From the NCBI GenBank assembly GCA_003327435.1, contig QOQV01000013.1, forward strand, positions 1 through 64,000: 64,000 nt of DNA, in the 5' to 3' direction. Position numbers and translations under genes: made by a program. Positions 1 to 8,258 of this stretch are shown here, one piece after another. The notes beneath the pieces are model-generated. The model ran no database searches and was not told the DNA's origin. It saw only the letters and a program-made list of their open reading frames with translations. The first letter of the stretch is position 1. Each line of letters begins with the position of its first letter. The stretch comes from Ignavibacteriota bacterium. GTDB taxonomy: Bacteria > Bacteroidota > Ignavibacteria > UBA10030 > BY39.

Positions 1-346
1 AAGAAAAACAATACAAACAATGTTTTTTTTCATTAGAATCTCATTTGTTTTGACTTTACTTCCTCTAAATATATATCAAAGAACTATTTACAGCTATTTC
101 AGCCACACTTTTTGACTATTATACCCAACATGACAGGAAAAAAAAGCCGATTCCTTCCAAAGAAAAGAATCGGCTTAACAAGAATCAAAAAAATCTTCAA
201 ATCTCAAATCGGAAATTACTCAAGTTTAACAAAACAATCTTTTCAAGAGTTAGTGCAATTTCACAGAATTGCTTAAAATGGTGAAAAATAGGTAACTTGA
301 AAAACTCTAAAAATTTCATTGTAAGGAATTATTTAATTTTAATTAG
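1..346. other. Intergenic stretch at left edge
   Basis: No gene is seen here. The stretch holds the leftward terminator at 135-180. Positions 131-230 resemble the 3' flank of the type IX secreted gene at 50458-50560: the same order of a caggaaa tract, the hairpin and an A/T-rich tail with caaatcg. Positions 1-130 are AT-rich and show nothing convincing. Confidence 0.5.
135..180 (-). terminator. Rho-independent terminator, leftward
   Basis: A 10-bp stem (AAGCCGATTC at 144-153, GAATCGGCTT at 167-176) is followed, reading leftward, by a run of eight T. It probably ends the leftward deoC-SPOR transcript, about 170 bases after the SPOR gene. The same stem sequence recurs at 6266-6292 and 50475-50514. 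Confidence 0.75.
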
Positions 347-799
347 CTACTTCTTAACGACTTTATCAGGTACAACCCACGCACTTTTGTAACCTTTATC
401 AACAATATTTGGTAACATCCTATTTGCTGATTCTTTGTCAGTAAAATCTCCCAACCTGATTTTGTAATATGGTGATTCGAAAATTACATAAACATTCTGT
501 TCAGGAAACAAATTGATTAAATCGTTTTTAATTGTATTTGCTTCGTTAATTTCCTTTGTCATGGCAATCTGAATTCTAAAACCATTAATAATTTCTTGAT
601 TGACTTTTTCCTTTGGCTTGATTTCAACGCTTTCTTTCTTCTTTTCTTCTAATCGAATTTCTTCATCATAATCAGATGGATTAAATGACATTTCAAATTC
701 TGAAAGTAAATTTTCTCTATCACTATCGCTTCTTGTAGCATCTCTATGAGATGCACAACTTAAGATTAATAGTGGTATGATGAAAATTATTTTTTTCAT
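347..799 (-). CDS. SPOR-domain lipoprotein
   Basis: This is a 150-residue predicted outer- or inner-membrane lipoprotein. The first 15 residues form a short signal peptide ending in the lipobox LILSC, with Cys15 as the lipidation site. Residues about 16-70 are charged and look like a flexible linker. Residues about 72-146 match a SPOR domain (start NGFRIQIAM, then YYKIRLGDFTDKESANRML), a fold that in other bacteria binds denuded septal peptidoglycan glycans. The start overlaps the deoC stop (TAATG), so the two are probably cotranscribed, although no functional link is obvious. The SPOR assignment is firm; a role at the division site is inferred from the family only. Confidence 0.85.
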   Translation of the reverse strand: MKKIIFIIPLLILSCASHRDATRSDSDRENLLSEFEMSFNPSDYDEEIRLEEKKKESVEIKPKEKVNQEIINGFRIQIAMTKEINEANTIKNDLINLFPEQNVYVIFESPYYKIRLGDFTDKESANRMLPNIVDKGYKSAWVVPDKVVKK

Positions 800-1704
800 T
801 AATACATTTCCAAACTTTTCTTTGTATCTTTTTCGGCACTGATAATTTTAACACTTGCACTTGCGCCAATACGATCAGCTCCAGAGCGTACCATCTCAAG
901 TGCCTCTTCTCTTGTTCGAACACCTCCAGAAGCTTTAACTCCCATGGCACTACCAACAACTTTCCGCATCAATGCAATATCACCTGCAGTTGCACCGCCT
1001 TTTGAAAATCCAGTGGATGTTTTAACAAAGTCGGCTCCAGCCCTCTTAGCAAGCAAACATGCTTTTACTTTCTCTTCATCTGTTAGTAGTGCAGTTTCAA
1101 TTATTACTTTTACAAGTACATTGTTGCGTCTTGCGGTGCTCACAACTGCAAAGATATCGTTTTCAACATAATCATACATACCTGATTTGAGCATGCCAAT
1201 ATTAATAACCATATCAACTTCTGTAGCGCCATCTTCGATTGCTTGTTCTGTTTCAAAAGCTTTTGCTTTAGTTGAAGTTGCTCCAAGTGGAAAACCAATA
1301 ACCGTACAAACTTTTACGGATGTATCCTTCAATAATTTAGCACATAATGGAACATAAGAAGGGTTTACACAAACACTCGCAAAATTATATTTCTTTGCTT
1401 CCATACACAATTGTGTGACCTGCTCCACCGTTGCTTCTGGCTTTAGTAAAGTATGATCTATCATTCTAGCAAGTTCGCCCTCTACTCCACCTGCTGCATC
1501 AACACCAATACTCGCTGAAATACGGCTTGCACCTTCATCAACAATATTTTTAACTCCAGCTTTGTTGTGAATCACACATAATCCATCTGTGCATATCCCA
1601 TCTTTACAGGTAGAAGTACTAGATTGAGATTTTATACTTAATTTTTCAGGTGCATAATCTTTTAAAACCAGCTGAATTATGCGCTCTATTTCGGAATTTT
1701 CCAT
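799..1704 (-). CDS. deoC: Deoxyribose-phosphate aldolase, N-terminally extended
   Basis: DERA cleaves 2-deoxyribose-5-phosphate into acetaldehyde and glyceraldehyde-3-phosphate. Residues about 78-295 carry the class I aldolase TIM barrel: [19 protein letters not shown], and the Schiff-base lysine motif [13 protein letters not shown], followed by VKASGGVRT. At 301 residues it is about 75 longer than a typical bacterial DeoC. The extra N-terminus begins with a short amphipathic helix ([17 protein letters not shown]), followed by a flexible Ser/Thr-rich linker with Cys33, Cys38 and Cys43 (C-x4-C-x4-C). That layout resembles encapsulation peptides of bacterial microcompartment enzymes such as PduP. 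It is divergent from aspS. Function is firm; compartment targeting is a hypothesis. Confidence 0.93.
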   Translation of the reverse strand: MENSEIERIIQLVLKDYAPEKLSIKSQSSTSTCKDGICTDGLCVIHNKAGVKNIVDEGASRISASIGVDAAGGVEGELARMIDHTLLKPEATVEQVTQLCMEAKKYNFASVCVNPSYVPLCAKLLKDTSVKVCTVIGFPLGATSTKAKAFETEQAIEDGATEVDMVINIGMLKSGMYDYVENDIFAVVSTARRNNVLVKVIIETALLTDEEKVKACLLAKRAGADFVKTSTGFSKGGATAGDIALMRKVVGSAMGVKASGGVRTREEALEMVRSGADRIGASASVKIISAEKDTKKSLEMY

Positions 1705-1843
1705 AAAACAACTCTTTAATTTTTTTAATTTCTAACTAAATATATGAAAAAATTCCAAATTTTCAATCAATCTATATTTTTTTTGCAAAAGTAAGCTCTA
1801 TTTGCTATATTGCTGAAGCCCATTAATTTTACGAAATTTTTGA

Positions 1844-3610
1844 ATGAAATATAAAAAAAGAACACATACCTGCGGTGAATTAAACATCAATCATATCGAC
1901 CAAATTGTTACTTTAAATGGATGGGTTGATAGTAGAAGAGACCTGGGTGGAATAATTTTTATCTACATTCGGGATCGCTATGGAAAAACCCAGGTGGTTT
2001 TTAATCCGCAGGAAAATAAATCTTTACATGACCTCGCAAGCACACTCAGAAGCGAGTTTGTAATTTCCGTTACTGGAATCGTAAAAAGGAGACCAGCTGG
2101 ACAGGAGAATCGCGAAATTGCAACTGGAGAGATCGAGTTAATCGCAAGTGAACTAACAATTATCAATAAAGCCGATACTCCACCGTTTCCGATAGAAGAT
2201 GAAATTGATATTAGTGAAGAAACCCGTTTGAGATATAGATATCTTGATTTAAGGCGAGCAACATTACAAAGCAATTTGTTGACCCGTCATCGCTTATATC
2301 AGATAACAAGAAAATATTTTGACGAGAATAATTTTGTTGAAATTGAAACACCAATTTTGATGAAAAGCACACCTGAGGGTGCCAGAGATTATCTCGTTCC
2401 AAGTCGTGTACATCCTGGAAAATTCTATGCTTTACCACAATCCCCACAAACATACAAACAAATTCTGATGGTTGCGGGATTTGATAGATATTTTCAAATA
2501 GCAAAGTGTTTTCGTGATGAAGATTTAAGAGCTGATCGACAACCAGAGTTCACTCAAATTGATGTTGAAATGTCCTTCGTAGATGAACAGGATATTTTTA
2601 AGATTGTCGAAGGATTGATTGTCAGGATGTTTATGGAAATTAAGGGAATCCAGCTTCAAACGCCTTTTAAAATTTTAACTTACAAAGATGCAATTGAAAA
2701 ATATGGTTCTGATAAACCTGATTTAAGGTTTGATTTAAGTATAAAAAAATTAAACGAATTACTAACCGGTGTTGAATTTAAAGTTTTCAGTGATGTAATA
2801 AAAAAAGGTGGAGTTGTAAGTGGACTTGTTGCTCCCAATTGTGCAAATTATAGTCGAAGCCAGATTGATAATATTACAGAATTTGTAAAAAAACTTGGTG
2901 CGGCTGGATTGGTCTGGATAAAATATACAGATAAAGGAATTGATTCTCCAATTTCAAAATTCGTCTCCAGAGAAATTCTTGAATCCATAGTGAATCGAAT
3001 GGATGCCAGGTTTGGAGATTTAATTTTAATTGTTGCAGATGATTATTTAAAAGCACATAATATTCTGGGTGCATTGAGAATTGAAATTGCAAATAGACAG
3101 AATCTGATTGATGCAAACAGGTATGAATTACTATGGGTTGTGGATTTTCCTTTACTTGAGTACAGTCCAGAAGAATCACGCTACATTGCAGTTCACCATC
3201 CGTTTACATCTCCGAAGTTGGAAGATTTAGAATTGTTAGATACAAAACCAGAGAAAGTTCGTGCGCGTGCCTATGACCTTGTGTTAAACGGCAATGAAAT
3301 TGCAGGCGGAAGTATAAGAATTTTTAATAGAGAATTACAGAACAAAATGTTCTCGTTATTAGGTATTTCGGAATCTGAAGCGCAAAAGAAATTTGGATTT
3401 CTTTTAGATGCATTTAAATACGGTGCACCACCACATGGTGGAATTGCATTCGGATTTGATAGAATTGTTATGCTTCTTACTGGACAGAAATCCATCAGGG
3501 ATGTTATTGCATTTCCTAAAACCACAAGTGCAATGTCGTTGATGGATGATTCTCCATCTGAAGTCGATGAAGCACAACTTCGTGAACTTCATATAAAAAT
3601 TGAAAAATAA
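1844..3610 (+). CDS. aspS: Aspartyl-tRNA synthetase
   Basis: This class II aminoacyl-tRNA synthetase charges tRNA-Asp. An N-terminal OB-fold anticodon-binding domain occupies about residues 1-110. The catalytic core has motif 2 (FRDEDLRADRQPEFTQIDVE) and C-terminal motif 3 (GIAFGFDRIVMLLTG). The bacterial GAD insertion lies at about residues 285-410. Length 588 is normal for bacterial AspRS. The ATG at 1844 gives the expected N-terminus, although no strong Shine-Dalgarno precedes it. It is divergent from deoC with a 139-base gap. Whether it also charges tRNA-Asn cannot be told from this window. Confidence 0.97.
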   Translation: MKYKKRTHTCGELNINHIDQIVTLNGWVDSRRDLGGIIFIYIRDRYGKTQVVFNPQENKSLHDLASTLRSEFVISVTGIVKRRPAGQENREIATGEIELIASELTIINKADTPPFPIEDEIDISEETRLRYRYLDLRRATLQSNLLTRHRLYQITRKYFDENNFVEIETPILMKSTPEGARDYLVPSRVHPGKFYALPQSPQTYKQILMVAGFDRYFQIAKCFRDEDLRADRQPEFTQIDVEMSFVDEQDIFKIVEGLIVRMFMEIKGIQLQTPFKILTYKDAIEKYGSDKPDLRFDLSIKKLNELLTGVEFKVFSDVIKKGGVVSGLVAPNCANYSRSQIDNITEFVKKLGAAGLVWIKYTDKGIDSPISKFVSREILESIVNRMDARFGDLILIVADDYLKAHNILGALRIEIANRQNLIDANRYELLWVVDFPLLEYSPEESRYIAVHHPFTSPKLEDLELLDTKPEKVRARAYDLVLNGNEIAGGSIRIFNRELQNKMFSLLGISESEAQKKFGFLLDAFKYGAPPHGGIAFGFDRIVMLLTGQKSIRDVIAFPKTTSAMSLMDDSPSEVDEAQLRELHIKIEK

Positions 3611-3659
3611 AAACATCATTAATTAACAAAAGTTACATCAACAAATAAAAGGAGTTCTT

Positions 3660-4706
3660 ATGATTGGAATAGTGGGTTATGGGGCATATTTGCCAAGATA
3701 CAGGATCAAGGCTGAAACGATTGCCCAGCAGTGGGGAAGTGATCCTGAATCAATAAAGAGAGGATTATTATTAAACGAAAAAACTGTTCCCGGACAGGAT
3801 GAGGATACAATTACAATTTCTGTAGAAGCCGCAAAAAATGCACTTAAAAGAGCCAGAATAAATCCCCAGGAAATCGGAGCGGTTTATATTGGTTCAGAAT
3901 CGCATCCTTATGCTGTTAAACCAAGTGGTGCAACATTAGTTGATGCACTCGGAATTGGTCCTCATGTTCATGTCGCAAGTTACGAATTTGCCTGTAAAGC
4001 AGGTAGTGAAGCGATGTATGTTGCTTACAGTCATGTTAAAGCAGGTGAAATGAAATATGCATTAGGTATTGGCGCCGATACTTCACAGGGTGCACCTGGG
4101 GATGCTCTTGAATACTCCGCATCTGCTGGTGGGGCTGCTTTTATTATGGGAAAGGAAAATGTAATTGCTGAAATTTTATTTACACATTCCTTTACGACCG
4201 ATACACCGGATTTCTGGCGACGCGAAGGAGAATTTTATCCACGACATGCTGGAAGGTTCACCGGTGAACCGGCTTATTTCAAACATATCTTAGGTGCTGG
4301 ACGAGCATTACTTGAAAAATCAAAGCTCTCACCAAAAGATTTTAAGTATGCAGTTTTCCATATGCCAAACGGAAAGTTTCCACAGGAAGTTGGGAAGAAA
4401 TTGGGTTTCACGAAAGAACAGTTAGAAACGGGTTGGATTGTTCCCTGGATGGGTAATACCTATTCTGGTTCATCACCTACTGGTTTAGCAGCGATTTTAG
4501 ATGAAGCTAAGCCCGGTGATTTGATTTTTATGGTTTCGTTTGGCTCTGGTGCAGGTAGCGATGGATTTATTCTCAAAGCAACAGATGAATTACCGAAGGT
4601 TCAAAATCTCGCACCTAAAGTTAGAGATTTACTTAACAATAACAAGATTTACCTGAATTACGGCGAGTATGCAAAATTCCGTAAGAAAATAAAAGTAAAT
4701 GAATAG
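3660..4706 (+). CDS. Hydroxymethylglutaryl-CoA synthase, archaeal type
   Basis: The protein condenses acetoacetyl-CoA with acetyl-CoA to HMG-CoA. At 348 residues it matches archaeal HMG-CoA synthases rather than the longer eukaryotic or Gram-positive mvaS type. The start IGIVGYGAYLPRYRI is typical. The nucleophilic Cys sits in SYEFACKAGSEAM, and HMPNGKFPQ carries the expected histidine. The C-terminal FGSGAGSDGFI closes the thiolase fold. An AAAGGAG ribosome-binding site lies at 3650-3656. It is followed by a thiolase and a DUF35 gene in the order seen in archaeal mevalonate loci, where the three proteins form one substrate-channelling complex. Confidence 0.9.
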   Translation: MIGIVGYGAYLPRYRIKAETIAQQWGSDPESIKRGLLLNEKTVPGQDEDTITISVEAAKNALKRARINPQEIGAVYIGSESHPYAVKPSGATLVDALGIGPHVHVASYEFACKAGSEAMYVAYSHVKAGEMKYALGIGADTSQGAPGDALEYSASAGGAAFIMGKENVIAEILFTHSFTTDTPDFWRREGEFYPRHAGRFTGEPAYFKHILGAGRALLEKSKLSPKDFKYAVFHMPNGKFPQEVGKKLGFTKEQLETGWIVPWMGNTYSGSSPTGLAAILDEAKPGDLIFMVSFGSGAGSDGFILKATDELPKVQNLAPKVRDLLNNNKIYLNYGEYAKFRKKIKVNE

Positions 4707-4715
4707 GAGGAAATT

Positions 4716-5867
4716 ATGAGAGAAGTAGTCGTTATTGGAGCCGGAATGACAAAATTCGGAGAGCTCTGGAATAAATCAATAAGAGATATATTTGTTGAAG
4801 CTGCCTTAAAAGCAATCGAAGATGCTGGAGTTGATTATATAGATTCAATGTATATCGGTTCAATGTCGCCTGGATTATTTACTGAACAAGAACACATAGG
4901 TGCATTGATGGCTGATTATCTTGGTATAACACCTGTGCCTGCAACTCGAGTTGAATCAGCTTGTGCCTCTGGTGGTGCTGCATTCAGACAGGCCTTCCTT
5001 GAAGTGGCTTCAGGTGCAAGCAACATCGTCCTGGCTGGTGGTGTCGAAAAGATGACCGATGCCGAAGATGTTACCGCTGCACTGGCAACAGCTGCGGATC
5101 AGGAATATGAAGTTTATCAAGGTATAACATTTCCCGGACTTTATGCTTTGATTGCAAGAGCACATATGCATCAATATGGAACTACACGAAAGCAATTGGC
5201 TGAAGTTGCTGTAAAAAATCATCGTAATGGTGCAAAAAATCCAAATGCACAATTCGGGTTCGAAGTTACATTGGAGAATGTTGTTAATTCAACAATGGTT
5301 GCAGATCCATTAAGATTACTTGATTGTTCACCCGTTACAGATGGAGCTGCTGCTGTAATAGTTGCATCTGCTGAAGTAGCAAAGAATATTAAAAAGGATT
5401 TTGTAAGAGTTATTGCATCTGCTCAAGCGTCAGATACGATTGCACTTCACAGCAGGGAAAGTTTTACAAAACTTGGTTCGGTTGTTAAAGCAGCCGAAAA
5501 AGCATATCGTATGGCAGGCATAAAACCAAAGGATGTCAATTTAGTTGAAGTTCACGATTGCTTCACTATTGCAGAAATTGTTGTGAGTGAAGATCTGGGC
5601 TTTTTCGAAAAAGGTAAAGGTGGTGAAGCTGTCGAACAGGGCTTAACTTCAATCGAAGGTGGCAAAATCCCAATCAACACAAGTGGCGGACTTAAATCAA
5701 AAGGACATCCTGTTGGTGCGACTGGTATTGCACAGATTATAGAAGTATATGAGCAGCTTTTAGGTAAATCTGGTGCTCGTCAAGTTAAAAATGCTCGAAT
5801 TGGAATGACCCAGAATATGGGTGGTTCGGGCGCAAGTTGTGTAATTCATATATTGGAGGTAAAATGA
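4716..5867 (+). CDS. Acetyl-CoA acetyltransferase (SCP2-type thiolase)
   Basis: The thiolase probably makes acetoacetyl-CoA from two acetyl-CoA for the HMG-CoA synthase encoded just upstream. Residues seen: the nucleophile Cys in [16 protein letters not shown] (about residue 86), a histidine in [10 protein letters not shown] (about 335) and the C-terminal glycine-rich [11 protein letters not shown] motif. The classical second Cys loop (CxG) is replaced by this GGSGAS loop, as in SCP-x-like and archaeal thiolases. Length 383 fits. An AGGAGG site precedes the ATG, and the stop overlaps the next start (ATGA), so translation of the trio is coupled. Confidence 0.9.
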   Translation: MREVVVIGAGMTKFGELWNKSIRDIFVEAALKAIEDAGVDYIDSMYIGSMSPGLFTEQEHIGALMADYLGITPVPATRVESACASGGAAFRQAFLEVASGASNIVLAGGVEKMTDAEDVTAALATAADQEYEVYQGITFPGLYALIARAHMHQYGTTRKQLAEVAVKNHRNGAKNPNAQFGFEVTLENVVNSTMVADPLRLLDCSPVTDGAAAVIVASAEVAKNIKKDFVRVIASAQASDTIALHSRESFTKLGSVVKAAEKAYRMAGIKPKDVNLVEVHDCFTIAEIVVSEDLGFFEKGKGGEAVEQGLTSIEGGKIPINTSGGLKSKGHPVGATGIAQIIEVYEQLLGKSGARQVKNARIGMTQNMGGSGASCVIHILEVK

Positions 5868-6256
5868 AAAATGTAGCAAGATATCACAGAGAAATTCCTC
5901 AGCGTTATCGGCTTGAGGCTGGTAAATGTACTAATTGTGGATACATTGCTTTTCCACCAAGATTAATTTGTCCAAAATGCAAGTCAAAAAAGTTTGAAAC
6001 AATTCGACTTTCTGATGAAGGGAAAATCTTGACATACACAATTATCCGCGTTTCGGCTGAGCAATTTTCAAAACAAACTCCTTTTGCAGTTGGTATAATA
6101 GAATTAAACGATGGCGTAAGACTTACCACTCAAATCGTTGATACTGATTTAAATAATATTGAGATTGGGAAAAAGGTGAAGATTGTGTTTAGAAAAGTTC
6201 AGGAGGATGGTAAAGCCGGAATTTTGTGCTACGGATATAAAGCTGTTTTAGTATAG
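5864..6256 (+). CDS. DUF35 zinc-ribbon/OB-fold acyl-CoA-binding protein
   Basis: This 130-residue partner of the thiolase and HMG-CoA synthase has an N-terminal rubredoxin-like zinc ribbon, C-T-N-C then C-P-K-C (C-x2-C-x11-C-x2-C), followed by an OB fold with [16 protein letters not shown] and PFAVGIIEL. In archaea the DUF35 protein holds the thiolase/HMGCS complex together and shares the CoA site. The start chosen is ATG 5864, because GGAGG (5855-5859) precedes it at normal spacing and it forms an ATGA overlap. A longer reading from TTG 5837 is unlikely. Confidence 0.9.
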   Translation: MKNVARYHREIPQRYRLEAGKCTNCGYIAFPPRLICPKCKSKKFETIRLSDEGKILTYTIIRVSAEQFSKQTPFAVGIIELNDGVRLTTQIVDTDLNNIEIGKKVKIVFRKVQEDGKAGILCYGYKAVLV

Positions 6257-6265
6257 GACAACTTC

Positions 6266-6297
6266 GAGCCGATTCAATTTTTGAATCGGCTCATTTT
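6266..6297 (+). terminator. Rho-independent terminator after DUF35
   Basis: A perfect 12-bp inverted repeat (GAGCCGATTCAA 6266-6277 with TTGAATCGGCTC 6281-6292) has a 3-base loop and is followed by a short T-rich tail. It ends the HMG-CoA trio transcript and shares its core stem with the hairpins at 144-176 and 50475-50514. Confidence 0.75.
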
Positions 6298-6312
6298 AAA
6301 TATTACGAATTT

Positions 6313-6666
6313 ATGTCAAAACTTAAAGAAATAAAAATTAAGGAAGGAATGCCTTCAGTTCAAGAAGCACGACAAAAATTAATTCAAATAATACAAAATT
6401 CGAGAAATGAAGGTAAAAGATTTTTAAAAATTATTCATGGTTACGGTTCAACAGGTATTGGAGGAAAACTTAGAGAGGCATTGCGTACATCTTTAATTAA
6501 TTTCAAAAGAAATGGAGTTGTTGAACATATTATTTTTGGCGAAAGATTTCATAGTGTTAACTCAGATTTAGATAAAATCTTAAAAGAATATCCGTTTCTT
6601 CGTGATGATGCTGATTACAATCAGAAAAACGAGGGAGTGACAATCGTTATCTTAAAAATAATGTAA
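6313..6666 (+). CDS. Smr-domain protein
   Basis: This 117-residue protein consists almost wholly of a small MutS-related (Smr) domain. The signature is the opening IKIKEGMPSVQEARQKL and the glycine-rich IIHGYGSTGIGGKLREALR loop. Smr domains act as nucleases or nucleic-acid-binding modules in MutS2 and ribosome-rescue proteins; this stand-alone form has no catalytic partner here. It sits right behind a terminator and is probably transcribed on its own. The fold is fairly sure, the role is unknown. Confidence 0.8.
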   Translation: MSKLKEIKIKEGMPSVQEARQKLIQIIQNSRNEGKRFLKIIHGYGSTGIGGKLREALRTSLINFKRNGVVEHIIFGERFHSVNSDLDKILKEYPFLRDDADYNQKNEGVTIVILKIM

Positions 6667-6801
6667 TAAAAAAAATTCATTTCCCCTGCAATTTTTACTT
6701 AATATTTCCAGAATATAAGAAAATAAGGAAGTATGTTTTTTCAATTTTGCAAAAAATAACTTGTATTTTTGGTGAAATCCCCCATTTTTCAAGAAATTAA
6801 G

Positions 6802-6817
6802 TGGCGCGTCGATTGTC
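6802..6817 (+). promoter_or_regulatory. Sigma-54-like -24/-12 element (degenerate)
   Basis: TGGCGCGTCGATTGTC matches the TGGCACG-N4-TTGCW layout with GG and the -12 dinucleotide at the right spacing, but the invariant -12 GC reads GT. It lies just ahead of the decayed kinase, so it may be the relic promoter of that gene. Confidence 0.35.
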
Positions 6818-6854
6818 TTTATGATGCCATATGAAAGGATAACACATTGAAAGT

Positions 6855-7110
6855 ATTTAAAAAATCAATTCGCTTTATAGCAAAATAGCATTTACAGTTA
6901 TAGTTGTATTGATATTATTCTTTTTGATTTTTGTTTTTAATGTAATTAGAATACAGAGCCGAAGGAAATAAATTATGAGGCAGAAGTTGATGAAAAACTG
7001 ATTCAACAGGTGATTTTTAATATTGTATTTAACTCAATGGATACCGTAAACGAAGGGGGAAATATAAAAATTCAATTGCACCCCAAATCTTTGTTTTTAA
7101 GCAATAGATT
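6855..7110 (+). pseudogene. Remnant of a sensor histidine kinase
   Basis: Two fragments in different frames remain. Frame one (6861-6971) reads INSLYSKIAFTVIVV followed by a hydrophobic stretch and VIRIQSRRK, like the first membrane helix of a sensor kinase. Frame two (from 6968) reads VDEKLIQQVIFNIVFNSMD then NEGGNIKIQL, like the N-box of a HATPase domain. The dimerization domain between them is missing, and the G1/G2 boxes do not follow. This is best explained by deletion and decay. The tail of frame two runs into the prfB start. No intact ORF remains, so the call rests on short motifs. Confidence 0.5.
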
Positions 7111-7143
7111 GATTAATTTAGTATTCAAAATATCGGAAAAAAT

Positions 7144-8257
7144 ATGTTTGAAACTCAAAAAAATAAAATTGAAGAATTAGATAATCGACTTAAAAATCTA
7201 CGGGGTTATCTTTGAATTGGATTTAAAAGAAAAAAAGGTTTCTGAATTGGAACTAAAAAGCCATTCCCCTGATTTCTGGAATGATAATATTTCAGCACAG
7301 AAAATAATGCAGGAAATCAGCTCATTGAAAGAATGGATTGAACCCTGGCACAATATTCATCATAAACTTTCAGATTTAAAAACTCTAATCGAGCTTGCAG
7401 AAGAATCGCAGGATGAGTCGTATGAAAAAGAAATTGATTCGGAAATCTATCTGATTGAAAATTTGCTTGGTGAACTGGAATTTAAAAACATGTTGAGCGG
7501 TGAAGATGATGGTAAGAATGCGATTCTAACAATACATTCAGGTGCAGGTGGAACCGAGGCACAGGATTGGGCAGAAATGTTGTTGCGTATGTATTTGCGA
7601 TGGTGTGAGAGGAAAGGTTATAAAACATTTTTACTTGATGAACTTGAAGGCGAAGGTGCCGGTATAAAAAGCGCAACAATTGAAGTTCAGGGACCTTATG
7701 CTTATGGTCATCTTAAAGCAGAAAGTGGTGTTCACCGACTTGTTCGTATTTCTCCTTTTGATGCCAATGCTCGCCGCCATACATCTTTTGCTTCGGTGTT
7801 TGTGTATCCAGAAATTGAGGATGATATTGAAATTGAAATCAATCCTGCTGATATTGAATTTGAGACATTTCGTTCAGGTGGCAAAGGTGGCCAGAATGTT
7901 AATAAAGTTGAAACAGCTGTTCGTATAAAACATATCCCAACTGGAATTGTTGTTGCATGCCAGCAGGAGCGTTCACAATTTCAGAATCGTGAAAGAGCGA
8001 TGAAGATGTTAAAATCTCGCCTCTATCAATTAAAAAAAGAGGAAGAGGAAGCACGACTTTCTGTTATCGAAAGTTCAAAGAAAAAAATTGAATGGGGAAG
8101 TCAAATTCGCTCTTATGTTTTTCATCCGTATAATTTGGTAAAGGATCATCGCACGAATTATGAAACCAGTAACGTTCAAGCTGTAATGGACGGAGAGATA
8201 GACGAGTTTATAAGAAGCTATTTAATGATGTTTTCTCAAAAAATAAGGAATATTTAA
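7144..8257 (+). CDS. prfB: Peptide chain release factor 2 (programmed +1 frameshift)
   Basis: RF2 ends translation at UGA and UAA. The reading starts at ATG 7144 and runs 23 codons to LRGYL, where an in-frame TGA at 7213-7215 follows CTT. A +1 slip (CTT T GAA) continues as ELDLKEKK to the stop at 8257, giving about 370 residues. This is the classical RF2 autoregulatory site, with an ACGGGG stretch just upstream acting as the weak internal Shine-Dalgarno. Family marks: SPF anticodon tripeptide in [13 protein letters not shown], and the catalytic GGQ in [13 protein letters not shown]. An annotation starting at TTG 7217 would lose the first 24 residues. Confidence 0.95.
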
Positions 8258-8258
8258 A

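Larger units (their letters stand above)
6667..7143. other. Long gene-poor stretch upstream of prfB
   Basis: This is 477 bases without an intact gene. It contains a sigma-54-like element (6802-6817) and fragments of a histidine kinase (6855-7110), described separately. The first 130 bases are AT-rich and show no clear signal. Confidence 0.5.

Noticed and set aside
200-260. Type IX sorting-domain pseudogene tail at the left edge
   Set aside because: It needs an inserted base to spell KIVLLK, and upstream frames show no sorting-domain sequence; evidence is too weak for a feature.
5837-5863. Upstream TTG start of the DUF35 gene
   Set aside because: GGAGG and the ATGA overlap support ATG 5864; the extra nine residues lie inside the thiolase stop region.
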